This document shows, in pieces, positions 42,375 to 51,474 of a stretch of DNA of 53,902 bases. Source of the stretch: an uncultured Robinsoniella sp. (lineage in GTDB: Bacteria > Bacillota > Clostridia > Lachnospirales > Lachnospiraceae); the NCBI GenBank assembly GCA_900539655.1, contig UQCR01000037.1:1-53902 (forward strand). The letters run 5' to 3'. The notes under the pieces are model-generated. The model had not been told where the DNA came from. It saw only the letters and a list, made by a program, of their open reading frames with translations, and did no database searches. Position numbers and translations under genes: made by a program. The stretch's first letter is position 1; the number at the start of each line of letters is the position of its first letter.

Positions 42375-45026
42375 TTATCTTCTTTTTAAAACCACTCTTT
42401 TTATCAATTTAGCAGCCTCAGACACCAGAATTACACTGAATGCTACTACAATAATTTTACACCACATGAGGAAACTTAAAGGTACCGTTCCAAAAAAAGC
42501 GCCTCCAAACTGGGTAATGATTACCTGCAGTGCAAAGGTCAATGCAAAAACACCCAGCATCAGCCTGTTGGATGCCAGATTACAAAATATACTGGTATCG
42601 GAAAGCTCCCGGCTGTTGAATGCATTGAATAATTGAAAAACCACAAAAAGAGTAAACAAAATGGTCGGCAGTTCTTTTTCCGCCCCACCCATAAAGTTAA
42701 ACCAGTGCTGCGCCATAAACACAATTGAAATGTACAACCCGTTTATAACAATTCTGGACAGCATACTTTTCGATACAATACTGGTATTTCTCCTAGTTGG
42801 CTGTTGTTTCATTAAATCTCCGCGAATTGGTTCCAGTCCCAGCGTAAGTGCAGGCGGTCCATCCATAATTATATTGATCCATAACAGCTGCAACGCAGAA
42901 AACGGTGCGGTAAATCCCGCAATAATTGAAGCCAGAACGACGATGACACTGGATAAATTAACCGTAAGCTGAAACTGGATAAAGCGCTGGAAGTTCTCGT
43001 AAATCCCTCTCCCCCACTGAACTGCCTTCACAATCGTGGAAAAGCTGTCATCCAGCAGTACAATATCACTTGCTTCTTTGGATACTTCTGTTCCTGATAT
43101 CCCCATGGCAATTCCAACATCTGCATTTTTAATAGCCGGTGCATCATTAATTCCATCACCGGTTACGGCTACCACATCACCCCTTGACTTTAATGCTTTT
43201 ACTACACGCATTTTAACTGTTGGCGTACTTCTTGCTATCACCCGTATTCTGGGCAGTGTTTCAGCCAGCTGCTCTTCGCTCATACTCTCTAATACCTTGG
43301 CTTCCACCGCTATATGGTCATCATCCAGCAGCTGCAGTTCTTTTGCGATAGCAGATGCCGTTATAATATTATCCCCAGTCAGCATTTTTACATCGATTCC
43401 CGCTTTACGGCATTTATCTACAGCCGTACAGACATCTTTTCTAAGGGGATCTGTAATTGCACAAAATCCATCAAAATGCAGCCCGTCTTCCAGTTTTTCA
43501 CGCTCCTGTTCGAAATCGGTAACCGGTTCCCTGTATTCTCTATGGGCAAAAGCAATGACACGGAAAGCCTGGCTCTCATATTCAAACATCATTTCTTGTG
43601 CTCTTTCCTTTTCCCACTTTGTGAGCGCACACATTTCCAGGATTTTTTCCGGACTTCCTTTTGAATAAATATGATATCCCCCTGCATTGTGCTGGATGGT
43701 GGTCATATTCTTTGTTTCTGAAGAAAAAGGAAATACATATGCTATCTGAAAGCTGTTTCGTATCTCCCTGTAATTCCCGATTACCTTATTCGCCGCCACA
43801 AGAAGCGCACACTCCGTAGGATTTCCTATAAAATGATTTTCTCCCTCTCCACATCGGATATCAGCCGTACTGTTCAGGCAGAAATTACGAAGCAGATGAA
43901 CATCTTTAACCTGGTCGGGATATACCATATCCCTCCCCTGACAGACCTTTGTAACTGTCATGCGGTTCTCAGTCAGTGTCCCCGTCTTATCCGAACAGAT
44001 TACGTTGATACATCCCACAGTCTCACAGGCAATCATTTTTTTCACTAGTGCATTTTGTTTGGACATTTTTATAATATTAATCGAAAGGGATACCGCCACA
44101 ATTGTGGGCAGCCCTTCCGGCACTGCTGCTACAATTAAAACAATGCTGGTAATAAATGCCTCAGAAATAGACTCCCAGGTTGCTGTCCCATGAAGGGTAA
44201 ATAAGAATACCTGGAGCAAAAACACCACCGCGGCTGCCGCTGCTCCCAAAATCGTAATCTTTTTCCCAAGTGCCGCTAATTTTTCCTGCAATGGAGTACT
44301 TGTTTTATCCTCTGCCGAAAGTTCCGCCGCGATCTTGCCAAATTCTGTCTGGCCGCCTACACCGGTTACTGCCATTTTACCAGTACCGCTGGTAATAAAG
44401 CAACCTGAATAAACCATATTCACCCTTTCCGCCACAGGAGTCTTTTCGTCCTGAATGATTACCGAAGCATCTTTCTCCGACGGAAGGCTCTCACCGGTAA
44501 GTGCGGATTCATCGACATGAAGAGAATTGCTCTCCAGTAAACGTCCATCTGCGGGAATCCGGTCCCCGGTTGACAGGCATATAATGTCACCAGCTACAAT
44601 ATCCTTTTGACAGACCATGGCTGCTTCTCCGTTCCTAATGACCTTTACCATGGTATCGTCTGTAATTTTACTTAATTCTTCAAACGCTTTGGCACTGCGC
44701 CCTTCCATAATTACCGTAATTACTACTGATAGTGAAATTGCGGCAAAAATGCCGACACACTCCAGGTAATCAGCCTCTCCTCCGGTGACCGCCCTTGATA
44801 CATTTACACCCAGCGTAATTAATCCAGCCAGGATCAGCATAATAATCATTGGTTCTTTTGCCGCTTCCCAGATTCTCTTTCCTAAAGAAACCGGTTTTTC
44901 TTTCTTCAGGATATTGGCACCATTTTTTCTCCGGCTTTCTTCTACCTGCTTTGACGTGAGTCCTTTGTCAACATCACTTTGAAAATATTGTACCACTTTG
45001 TCTTTTGGCTCCAGATAATATTTCAT
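42375..45026 (-). CDS. P-type divalent cation ATPase (Ca2+/Mn2+ type)
   Basis: An 883-residue ATPase starting at the ATG behind AAGGAGG. N-terminal cation-ATPase domain, TGES (LTGESLPSE) in the actuator domain, PEGLP in M4, phosphorylation site CSDKTGTLT, hinge TGDGINDAPA, and about ten membrane helices with a C-terminal cation ATPase domain: the P2A SERCA/PMCA pattern. A yybP-ykoY-like element and two terminators precede it. That riboswitch class senses Mn2+ and in Lactococcus controls the Mn exporter YoaB, a P-type ATPase, so Mn2+ efflux is likelier than Ca2+ alone. Confidence 0.9.
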   Translation of the reverse strand: MKYYLEPKDKVVQYFQSDVDKGLTSKQVEESRRKNGANILKKEKPVSLGKRIWEAAKEPMIIMLILAGLITLGVNVSRAVTGGEADYLECVGIFAAISLSVVITVIMEGRSAKAFEELSKITDDTMVKVIRNGEAAMVCQKDIVAGDIICLSTGDRIPADGRLLESNSLHVDESALTGESLPSEKDASVIIQDEKTPVAERVNMVYSGCFITSGTGKMAVTGVGGQTEFGKIAAELSAEDKTSTPLQEKLAALGKKITILGAAAAAVVFLLQVFLFTLHGTATWESISEAFITSIVLIVAAVPEGLPTIVAVSLSINIIKMSKQNALVKKMIACETVGCINVICSDKTGTLTENRMTVTKVCQGRDMVYPDQVKDVHLLRNFCLNSTADIRCGEGENHFIGNPTECALLVAANKVIGNYREIRNSFQIAYVFPFSSETKNMTTIQHNAGGYHIYSKGSPEKILEMCALTKWEKERAQEMMFEYESQAFRVIAFAHREYREPVTDFEQEREKLEDGLHFDGFCAITDPLRKDVCTAVDKCRKAGIDVKMLTGDNIITASAIAKELQLLDDDHIAVEAKVLESMSEEQLAETLPRIRVIARSTPTVKMRVVKALKSRGDVVAVTGDGINDAPAIKNADVGIAMGISGTEVSKEASDIVLLDDSFSTIVKAVQWGRGIYENFQRFIQFQLTVNLSSVIVVLASIIAGFTAPFSALQLLWINIIMDGPPALTLGLEPIRGDLMKQQPTRRNTSIVSKSMLSRIVINGLYISIVFMAQHWFNFMGGAEKELPTILFTLFVVFQLFNAFNSRELSDTSIFCNLASNRLMLGVFALTFALQVIITQFGGAFFGTVPLSFLMWCKIIVVAFSVILVSEAAKLIKRVVLKRR

Positions 45027-45060
45027 ATCCTTTTCCTCCTTTTTGTTTTGCAATCAAAAA

Positions 45061-45094
45061 GACCCAGGTACAGCACTTAAGCTATACTTGGGTC
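45061..45094 (-). terminator. Second tandem terminator before the ATPase
   Basis: GACCCA-GTA ... TAC-TGGGTC stem followed by TTTTTG on the minus strand, 35 bases before the ATPase start. With the upstream hairpin it makes a double stop. Confidence 0.75.
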
Positions 45095-45095
45095 A

Positions 45096-45134
45096 AAAAA
45101 AGACGCATGTATAGTATCAGTCCTATACATGAGT
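45096..45134 (-). terminator. Riboswitch-linked terminator
   Basis: Minus strand AGACTCATGTATAG pairs 13 of 14 with CTATACATGCGTCT, followed by TTTTTTT. Its 5' arm overlaps the end of the predicted aptamer, giving the classic mutually exclusive folding. Confidence 0.85.
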
Positions 45135-45222
45135 CTCATTATTTAAGGCAAGCCAGACCAGTTGGTCAGTATGTTGACTTGACACGTACCTTTCGATACG
45201 CCAACTACTCCCTCACGGGTAT
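45125..45222 (-). promoter_or_regulatory. yybP-ykoY-like (Mn2+) riboswitch
   Basis: Minus strand: GTGAGGGAGTAGTTGGCG, then GTCAAGTCAACATACTGACC, and AACTGGTCTGGCTTGCC, in the order and spacing of yybP-ykoY aptamers (the GGGAGUAG and GUCAACAU...GGCUUGCC boxes). These bind Mn2+ and switch on Mn export genes. It lies about 100 bases before the P-type ATPase, followed by terminators. Identified by motif reading, not by covariance search. Confidence 0.75.
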
Positions 45223-45326
45223 TTTCAATTGATGTTATTCTATCATTAAGTCTTTGGGATGTCAATTACTTTTGTAATGAACATCCCTCTCTGATCTCTC
45301 CCTGGAATTGAGCACCCAAGAACGTT

Positions 45327-46688
45327 TTACATATTGTTCAGCTTACTGTGTACTTCAGCCATCTTCTTCTCCGACAGGGGATAAGCAATTACGAGTATTG
45401 CTGCTGCCAGCAGCATCAGTCCGGGTATCAGAAGAATTATATTCTGAAGGCTAACCAGCTGTGTTCCTTCCAAAGCTGCACCTGCAACGTATCCCATACT
45501 GGACAGCAGCCAGTTAATCATACCGCTTGATATGGCAATACCAAGCTGTATGGGGAATACATACAGAGACATAATAAATCCGGTTGCATTTAAACCTGTT
45601 TTAGCCTGATAATACAGGGATGAGTTTACAAACTGAATGGGACCTGCACATGCATTTAAAGACATACCAAAATAAATCAGTACAAAACCAACTCCAAACA
45701 TCATAACGCTTGGGGGCATAAATCGGGGCAGCAGTGCACCAACTACATAAAATACCAGCGCCAGAATACCTGCATTTTTGGATCCCGCTTTTTTAATAAT
45801 GATCGGGGCGATCAGGCTGGAGCCCAGTGCTACAACAGATGCAATTGTCATGGTAACTGTGATTGCACTGAAATCATTTAATATGTACTGGTAATAGTAA
45901 GCAAATGTAGAAATGAAAATCATAAATGCCGTAAATTTTAATGTTTCTGATATCAGCATACAAATTAACGGTGGATTTTTGATTACACAATCCAGCATTT
46001 GTTTTGCAGACATTTTTGATTTCTTAACTTCATCTGACACTTTTCCTTTTACATCATAGATATCGTACTTTTTTCCGGACCATGCCGTTGCCAGATAACC
46101 AAGCGCTGCCAGTATTGCAATCAGAATTGCCGTGTATTGATAACCCTTTGCCTGATTTTCTCCGCCAATGAGCAATACCAGCGGCAAAAATGTGGCGGAA
46201 AACAAGATTTTGGCTATGTCCTGGTACTGGGACCGGCGCGTTGACAGCCTTCTCTGCTGGGAAGGATCCTTACTGATTACATTCATCAGGGACATCTGTG
46301 CATTCCCACACAGACTGCTTGCGCCTGAGGAAATCGTATATGCCAGTGAATAAAATACGGCGAGAAATACACCGGAGCCGGTAAATTTGGTAAACGACAA
46401 TATGGTAAATACAAGGGATAATGGAACACCTATAAAAATCCACATCCGATACTTACCTAATCTGGAATGCCCATTTTGTACCATAGCTCCCAGAAGCGGT
46501 ACGATAATTACAAACAGAAGACGCACGACAAAGCTGGCTGTTCCAAATACATCGGTTGGAACCAGGGCGATATCCGTCACATAATAGTTAAAATAACTGT
46601 TTACCAGGCTATAATACAGACTGGCGGTCAGAGTGCCAACGGCAAAAGCGCTGACGGTCAATTCGGGTAATCGTTTTTCATTACTCAT
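45327..46688 (-). CDS. GPH-family (MelB-like) cation symporter
   Basis: A 453-residue, twelve-helix MFS protein of the glycoside-pentoside-hexuronide type (YFNYYVTDIALVP near the start, QNGHSRLGKYRMWIFIGVP loop after helix 2-3). Related along its length to the transporter at 51475-52848 (shared YVTDxALVP, RFLGKYR-like loop, IKNPPLIC, PLSEKKxAE ending). It is last gene of the leftward methyltransferase operon, 39 bases after the alcohol dehydrogenase. It probably imports the cluster's substrate or exports a product. Sugars are the usual GPH substrates, but the context suggests a methylated compound. Confidence 0.88.
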   Translation of the reverse strand: MSNEKRLPELTVSAFAVGTLTASLYYSLVNSYFNYYVTDIALVPTDVFGTASFVVRLLFVIIVPLLGAMVQNGHSRLGKYRMWIFIGVPLSLVFTILSFTKFTGSGVFLAVFYSLAYTISSGASSLCGNAQMSLMNVISKDPSQQRRLSTRRSQYQDIAKILFSATFLPLVLLIGGENQAKGYQYTAILIAILAALGYLATAWSGKKYDIYDVKGKVSDEVKKSKMSAKQMLDCVIKNPPLICMLISETLKFTAFMIFISTFAYYYQYILNDFSAITVTMTIASVVALGSSLIAPIIIKKAGSKNAGILALVFYVVGALLPRFMPPSVMMFGVGFVLIYFGMSLNACAGPIQFVNSSLYYQAKTGLNATGFIMSLYVFPIQLGIAISSGMINWLLSSMGYVAGAALEGTQLVSLQNIILLIPGLMLLAAAILVIAYPLSEKKMAEVHSKLNNM

Positions 46689-46727
46689 CTTGAGATCCTC
46701 CTCTCAATACTACAGAACGTATGCGAT

Positions 46728-47897
46728 CTACAAAGCTAATTTTAAAATCTGGTAAATATCCTCTTCCTGTAGAGGAAATGCCATTCCTACTGCTGAAGTT
46801 CCTATCATTGCTTTTTCCGCCATGATGCGCAGGTTTTCCTCTCCAATTCCCGCTTCACTTAAACGAACCGGCAGCTTCATTTCCCTATAAAACTCTTCTA
46901 ACTTTTGAATCCCTCTCTTTACCGTCCATTCTTTTTCAGTAGCAGCATATTCTACGTCGAATACCCGCTGTGCAAACTGTACAAATCGGTCCGGATCTCT
47001 TTTCCAGACGTACTTTATCCATGCGGGGAATATGATGGCAAGTCCTGCACCGTGGGCAATATCATAGATACCGCTGATCTCATGCTCAATATTATGGCTG
47101 CCCCAGTCTCCCAGGCGTCCTGCCATAAGCATTCCATTGTTGGTAATATTAGCTGCCTGGTAAAGCTCTGCCCTTATATCATAATTATCCGGATACTCCA
47201 GTGCCAGGGGACCGAAATGGATAACGGTCTTCATGGCTGCTTCTAAAAGCCGGTCAGTCAAATCCACATTCCCGGTACTGGTAAAGTATGCCTCCATCAG
47301 ATGGGCAAGTATATCCACCGTTCCGCAGGCAGTCTGATAGGGCGGAAGGGAATAGCTCATTTTAGGATTCAGCATAGCAAACCTGGGAATGATACAATCC
47401 GAGAACAAACTGCGCTTCAAACCGGTTTCCTCATTTGTCAGTACGGCACAATTGGATGATTCCGACCCCGTTGCCGGCAAGGTCAGTAAAACGCCGCAGG
47501 GCAGGGCATCGGTGATAAACCTGGTAAATGTCCCAAAATACTCCCAGATGTCACCGCCGCACTTTACCCCTGCTGCTATGCTTTTCGCCGTGTCAATCGC
47601 AGACCCCCCTCCAATTGCCAGCACAAAACCAATATCATGCTCCAGGCACAGATCAATTCCCTCATAGACCTGTTTAAGCCTGGGATTTGGAACGATGTGA
47701 TCCAGGTCGTAATAAGTAATTCCGTACTCCGCCAGGGATGAAGCAACGCGGTCATACAAGCCATTTTCCTTTATAAACGGCCCGCCCAATACAATGAGAA
47801 CCCGCTTTGCATACCCAGCGATTTCTTTTCCGATCTCCATCTCACAATCTTTTCCAAATATAATTTTACCCGGATTGTGGTAAACATAATTTATCAT
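46728..47897 (-). CDS. Iron-containing alcohol dehydrogenase
   Basis: A 389-residue group III alcohol dehydrogenase (BdhA/YqhD-like). Nucleotide loop GGGSAIDTAKSIAAG (about 96-110), SESSNCAVLT, and metal-binding positions in the D-x3-H ... H-x13-H region: DILAHLMEAYF, NIEHEISGIYDIAHGAGLAI. It interconverts aldehydes and alcohols with NAD(P)H in the cytoplasm. GAAGGAGG precedes the ATG. In this operon it could reduce an aldehyde released by the aldolase-like enzyme or by demethylation. Confidence 0.92.
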   Translation of the reverse strand: MINYVYHNPGKIIFGKDCEMEIGKEIAGYAKRVLIVLGGPFIKENGLYDRVASSLAEYGITYYDLDHIVPNPRLKQVYEGIDLCLEHDIGFVLAIGGGSAIDTAKSIAAGVKCGGDIWEYFGTFTRFITDALPCGVLLTLPATGSESSNCAVLTNEETGLKRSLFSDCIIPRFAMLNPKMSYSLPPYQTACGTVDILAHLMEAYFTSTGNVDLTDRLLEAAMKTVIHFGPLALEYPDNYDIRAELYQAANITNNGMLMAGRLGDWGSHNIEHEISGIYDIAHGAGLAIIFPAWIKYVWKRDPDRFVQFAQRVFDVEYAATEKEWTVKRGIQKLEEFYREMKLPVRLSEAGIGEENLRIMAEKAMIGTSAVGMAFPLQEEDIYQILKLAL

Positions 47898-47984
47898 GAC
47901 AATTCCTCCTTCCCGTTCCTGCCGCCATGGCAGCTCCAGCCGGGACCTGATCGTGTATAAATCGCGTGCCCGGCTGTTTACACG

Positions 47985-48161
47985 TTAACGCCTGCCCAGG
48001 TTATCAAGCAGCCCCATCATGAACCTGTGCCTGACTTGTATATCATCAGGCAGAAAGTCCAGATGCTTTAGCAGTGCATTAAAACCTTCGGGATAAGTGG
48101 TATAGTCTACCTTTTTTTCTTCCATATTTTCTTCATTCCTGTTATCATTTTCCGTTGCCAT
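47985..48161 (-). CDS. 58-residue orphan protein in the methyltransferase operon
   Basis: A short frame between the methyltransferase (16 bases upstream) and alcohol dehydrogenase genes, with GAGGAGGAATAGAG before the ATG. Acidic start (MATENDNRNEENMEEKK) then a helix-rich part (YPEGFNALLKHLDFLPDD) and RHRFMMGLLDNLGRR. No domain recognised. Tight operon spacing and the strong ribosome site support a real gene. A hairpin CAGCCGGG/CCCGGCTG follows in the gap before the dehydrogenase. It may be a subunit or chaperone for the methyltransferase. Confidence 0.6.
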   Translation of the reverse strand: MATENDNRNEENMEEKKVDYTTYPEGFNALLKHLDFLPDDIQVRHRFMMGLLDNLGRR

Positions 48162-48176
48162 CTCTATTCCTCCTCA

Positions 48177-49352
48177 TCATGGGCGGTATTCGCGGACAAA
48201 ATCGCAAACAGCCAAAAGATTTTCGGGATCTGCATCTTTGCGGTACGACATCATCTTATCCTGGCTCATTATAAAGCCACCTTCACTTCCAAGCTCATCA
48301 CACAGACGTTTTGCATAGTCCAGGCATTGCTGTTTTGTTCCGCTGCCCAGCAGACTCGCTTTCATTCCACCGATGACACAGACATTGGGTAGGGCTTTGC
48401 GCAGTTCGAAGATGTCATCCTGTTCAACTAACATACAGATATGTCCCTTTGGATAGTCCTGGAAGTACTCTGCAAATCTTAAGATGCTTCCCTCTACAAA
48501 GAGGTAAATCGTCTTATCCTTTGCGACAATTCCATCCAGGAGCCGCTTAAGCGGCGGCCAGTAAAACATCTCCCACTGTTTTCGGTTCAGGATCGTATGT
48601 GCCAGCAATGCCGTCAATGCATCAAAGCAGAAATCAGGATGGCTGCCCGGCGTGTCATTTAATACATTTTCTATAACCGGATCAGCGCTGATACGATCAA
48701 GTGCCTCACATGCCTCTTTTACCCTCTGGGGATCTTTTCTCATGTCAATGGATAAGCCCTTGATTCCCCTAAGTCCCGTGAACAGATATTCTATGCCCAG
48801 GGACATAAAACCATTAAACGGACAGATCAGGTTGGGAACTCCGTATACATTTGCCAGCTCATCATTCCTCTTAAGGGACTCATCAAAGAAGATTTTCTGC
48901 TCCCATGCACACTGGCGCATCAACGCAGGATCCATATCAGGCCTGAATTTTTCAAACTTTCTGGGTAAAACCTTTTCCCAGATAAACTTGGTGGGATCGG
49001 CAATCAGTTCAGGATATTCTTGTGTGTAGAACAGGGTAAAGTCCTTAATGGCAAATATCTCCCTTTCATCGTCTATGGTATACAACGACGTTCCCAGAGT
49101 CTCCACTACTCTCTGGGGATTTCTAATCCCCGTCTCCTGATAGCCGTCAAAACCGTATTTCTCATGGAATTTCATAACAACATCCCGCATGATGTCATAG
49201 TCATGGGTTGCTTGCGTAAATGTATACCCTGCATCCAGTATCTGCCATGTCCAGAAATTCGCTATATGAGGAACTCTGTCCGGCTTCTGCTCCATGCGAA
49301 TTGCATCATGAAACAATTTAATTCGGTATTTTTTTAACTCTTCCTGCGTCAT
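48177..49352 (-). CDS. UroD-family corrinoid methyltransferase (MT-I)
   Basis: A 391-residue protein of the uroporphyrinogen decarboxylase/MtaA superfamily. It lacks a tetrapyrrole-pathway context; instead it is adjacent to a corrinoid protein and near a methyl-THF methyltransferase. Features: KPDRVPHIANFWTW, CPFNGFMSLGIEYLFTGLRG, a late FVEGSILRFAEYFQDYPKGHICMLVEQDD strand-loop region. In acetogens such proteins demethylate a methoxylated or methylated compound and put the methyl group on the corrinoid protein. The substrate is not predictable here. AAGGAGG precedes the ATG; the corrinoid gene is 17 bases upstream. Confidence 0.85.
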   Translation of the reverse strand: MTQEELKKYRIKLFHDAIRMEQKPDRVPHIANFWTWQILDAGYTFTQATHDYDIMRDVVMKFHEKYGFDGYQETGIRNPQRVVETLGTSLYTIDDEREIFAIKDFTLFYTQEYPELIADPTKFIWEKVLPRKFEKFRPDMDPALMRQCAWEQKIFFDESLKRNDELANVYGVPNLICPFNGFMSLGIEYLFTGLRGIKGLSIDMRKDPQRVKEACEALDRISADPVIENVLNDTPGSHPDFCFDALTALLAHTILNRKQWEMFYWPPLKRLLDGIVAKDKTIYLFVEGSILRFAEYFQDYPKGHICMLVEQDDIFELRKALPNVCVIGGMKASLLGSGTKQQCLDYAKRLCDELGSEGGFIMSQDKMMSYRKDADPENLLAVCDFVREYRP

Positions 49353-49369
49353 GCCAACTCCTCCTTATC

Positions 49370-50014
49370 TTACTGGTAGACTTCTTCTGCCCATTTCCGG
49401 CAGATTTCTACAGATTCTGCTGCATTAATGCTCCAGGCATCCGCACCTACCAGTTCACAGTACTCTGCAGTTACAGGTGCTCCTCCTATGATCACTTTTA
49501 TATCCTCCCGCATTCCCTCAGCACTCAGTGCTTCTACAGTCTTTTTCATTGACTCGATGGCGAGGGTAAGTACTCCGGATAATCCCAGAATCTTTGCATT
49601 GGATTCTTTTAATGCCTGGACAATTGTCTCGGGGTCCACATCGATCCCAAGGTCAATTACTTCAAATCCCGCCGTTTCAAACATACACTTCACAATATTT
49701 TTACCAATATCATGAAGGTCATCTTTCACCGTACAGAATACAAGTTTGCCCAGTTTCCCGCTGATATCACCTGCAATAAAAGGTTTTAGCCGGGCAAATG
49801 CATCCGACATCAGATCACCGGAATAAATCAGGTCGCCCACAAAATATTCATTGCTTTCAAACCTCTTGCCTACAATTGCCAGACCATCCTGGCACGCCTT
49901 TACTGCTGCTTCTGAATCCACATTTTCTTCCTTTGTGATCAGGTCCAGCTGCTCAAATACCGCATCTTCATCCAGATCTCCCAAAGCCTGGGTAAGTTTT
50001 GCATAATCGATCAT
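49370..50014 (-). CDS. Methyltransferase corrinoid protein
   Basis: A 214-residue cobalamin-binding protein. N-terminal helical cap (about residues 1-85) and a Rossmann-type B12 domain with the Co-ligating motif D-x-H-x-x-G as DDLHDIGKN (about 119-127), followed by SGVLTLAIESMKK and GGAPVTAEYC. It carries the methyl group as methyl-Co between MT-I and MT-II. It is first gene of the leftward operon, behind a consensus promoter and operator. No corrinoid reductive activator (RamA-like) is in the window. Confidence 0.93.
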   Translation of the reverse strand: MIDYAKLTQALGDLDEDAVFEQLDLITKEENVDSEAAVKACQDGLAIVGKRFESNEYFVGDLIYSGDLMSDAFARLKPFIAGDISGKLGKLVFCTVKDDLHDIGKNIVKCMFETAGFEVIDLGIDVDPETIVQALKESNAKILGLSGVLTLAIESMKKTVEALSAEGMREDIKVIIGGAPVTAEYCELVGADAWSINAAESVEICRKWAEEVYQ

Positions 50015-50057
50015 TTGCCTTTATCCTCCTAACATTGTATTGACGAAAAACAAAGCC

Positions 50058-50110
50058 AACTTGTATTTACAAGTTAGCTTTATCATAATGTAACCTCGTC
50101 ATATTGTCAA
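50058..50110 (-). promoter_or_regulatory. Promoter and palindromic operator of the corrinoid operon
   Basis: TTGACA (minus strand, 50105-50110), 17-base spacer, TATGAT (50082-50087). Just downstream is the perfect palindrome aacttgta-tt-tacaagtt (50058-50075). The same palindrome, slightly altered, lies downstream of the promoter at 51346-51374, so one regulator probably represses both arms. Confidence 0.8.
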
Positions 50111-50192
50111 TGAGTTATGCGATATACAAATACGATTTATGAGTATTGCACAAAATTGGCTGTCTATTTTTTAGCTTATTTTTGATTTTTCA

Positions 50193-51239
50193 TTATTTGT
50201 ACTGTTTGGCACTGGCCGCAAACTGAATCAATGCATCCAGATCCTCCTCTGTAGTATCAAAGGATGTTACGAATCTTGATATTCCAGGCTCCGGACCGAA
50301 GTGCTGAAACGGGAACGCTTCGCAGAGCTGCCACTTGATCCCCTCATCCACATGGGCAAACAACTCATTTGCCTGGGGTACAAAGGGTGTGCGAAATACT
50401 GGTAATGCGCTCATTTTTTCATACAGCAGCATTGCCATATGGTTGGCATGTCCTGCCATCTCAAGCCACAGCCCGTCCTTCAATACTTCTATAAACTGTG
50501 CCGCTATATAGCGCATTTTACTTGGCAGCTGTCCGCAGCTTTTCCTGGTATATTTAAAGTTCCGTGCCAGTTGGGAATCAAAAAACACCACTGCTTCTCC
50601 ATACATCAGACCATTTTTTGTCCCTCCAAAGGACAGTACATCCACGCCTGCTCCACAGGTTGTGCCGATCAGATCATTCTGGTTGGCTGCCACGGCATTA
50701 GCCAGCCTTGCGCCGTCCATATGTACAACCATATTGTGATCATGTGCAATTTCGCAGAGCTTTTTTAATTCACCGGGGGTATATACCGTTCCGTCATCCG
50801 TCACTTGCGTCAGGCTTAATACCCTGGGCATAGGCACATGTTCACTCTGCCAGCCGCCAACTGCATCCTCCAGGCTCTTCGGGGTAATTTTGCCGTCTAT
50901 AGAAGTAAGGGGAACCAGCTTTGCATTGGCAATGCGCTCCGGCGCTCCGGTTTCGGCAGAATTTATATGCGCGCTGTCAGCACAGAATATACTCTGCCAT
51001 GGTGTAACCAGATGGGCAAGCGCTGCACAATTTGTTCCTGTTCCGTTAAAGGTGTAAAATACTTCCACTTCTCTTTCAAACAACTGATTAAAAATGCGGT
51101 CCGCCTCAGCGGTCACCGGATCATATCCATAACCCGGTACATGTCCGCAATTGACATCCATAAGTGCCTGCATAACCCGTGGATGTACCGAAGAACAGTT
51201 GTCACTTTCAAAACCCCGCTTACCGTTCATACCCAACAT
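50193..51239 (-). CDS. Threonine-aldolase-like PLP enzyme
   Basis: A 348-residue fold-type I enzyme of the beta-eliminating lyase/threonine aldolase family. Seen: ESDNCSSVHPRVMQAL, TFNGTGTNCAALAH (phosphate loop), HMDGARLANAVAA (Asp-x-Ala-Arg), and the PLP lysine in LSFGGTKNGLMYGEA. Family members cleave L-threonine or other beta-hydroxy amino acids to glycine and an aldehyde. ACAGGAGG precedes the ATG. It lies between the two transcription arms and probably belongs to the catabolic cluster; acetaldehyde or another aldehyde could then go to the iron alcohol dehydrogenase. Confidence 0.9.
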   Translation of the reverse strand: MLGMNGKRGFESDNCSSVHPRVMQALMDVNCGHVPGYGYDPVTAEADRIFNQLFEREVEVFYTFNGTGTNCAALAHLVTPWQSIFCADSAHINSAETGAPERIANAKLVPLTSIDGKITPKSLEDAVGGWQSEHVPMPRVLSLTQVTDDGTVYTPGELKKLCEIAHDHNMVVHMDGARLANAVAANQNDLIGTTCGAGVDVLSFGGTKNGLMYGEAVVFFDSQLARNFKYTRKSCGQLPSKMRYIAAQFIEVLKDGLWLEMAGHANHMAMLLYEKMSALPVFRTPFVPQANELFAHVDEGIKWQLCEAFPFQHFGPEPGISRFVTSFDTTEEDLDALIQFAASAKQYK

Positions 51240-51309
51240 AAAATACCTCCTGTAAGATCATAAGATTTATTGCTACAAATTTATCTGTAAAACTTGTGCA
51301 ATTTTACTA

Positions 51310-51327
51310 ATTTTATATTTATAAGTA
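51310..51327. promoter_or_regulatory. Degenerate third copy of the cluster palindrome
   Basis: atttta-tatttataagta matches the operator AACTTGTATTTATAAGTT at 14 of 18 positions, one half-site being intact. It lies between the aldolase start and the rightward promoter. Confidence 0.45.
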
Positions 51328-51345
51328 GTGTTTATCTATTTCTAT

Positions 51346-51408
51346 TTGACAATTTTCGACATACATGCTAACATCAGATTTAGACAAAGCAACTTATAAA
51401 TACAAGTT
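51346..51408 (+). promoter_or_regulatory. Promoter and operator of the rightward transporter-MT-II operon
   Basis: TTGACA (51346-51351), 17-base spacer, TAACAT (51369-51374), then the near-perfect palindrome aacttata-aa-tacaagtt (51391-51408), which differs from the left-arm operator at one arm position. Confidence 0.8.
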
Positions 51409-51474
51409 ATACTGCATTATACTTTACTAATTCACAGACGTCAACTAACGAAAATCTGAAAGGGGAGTTCTTTC

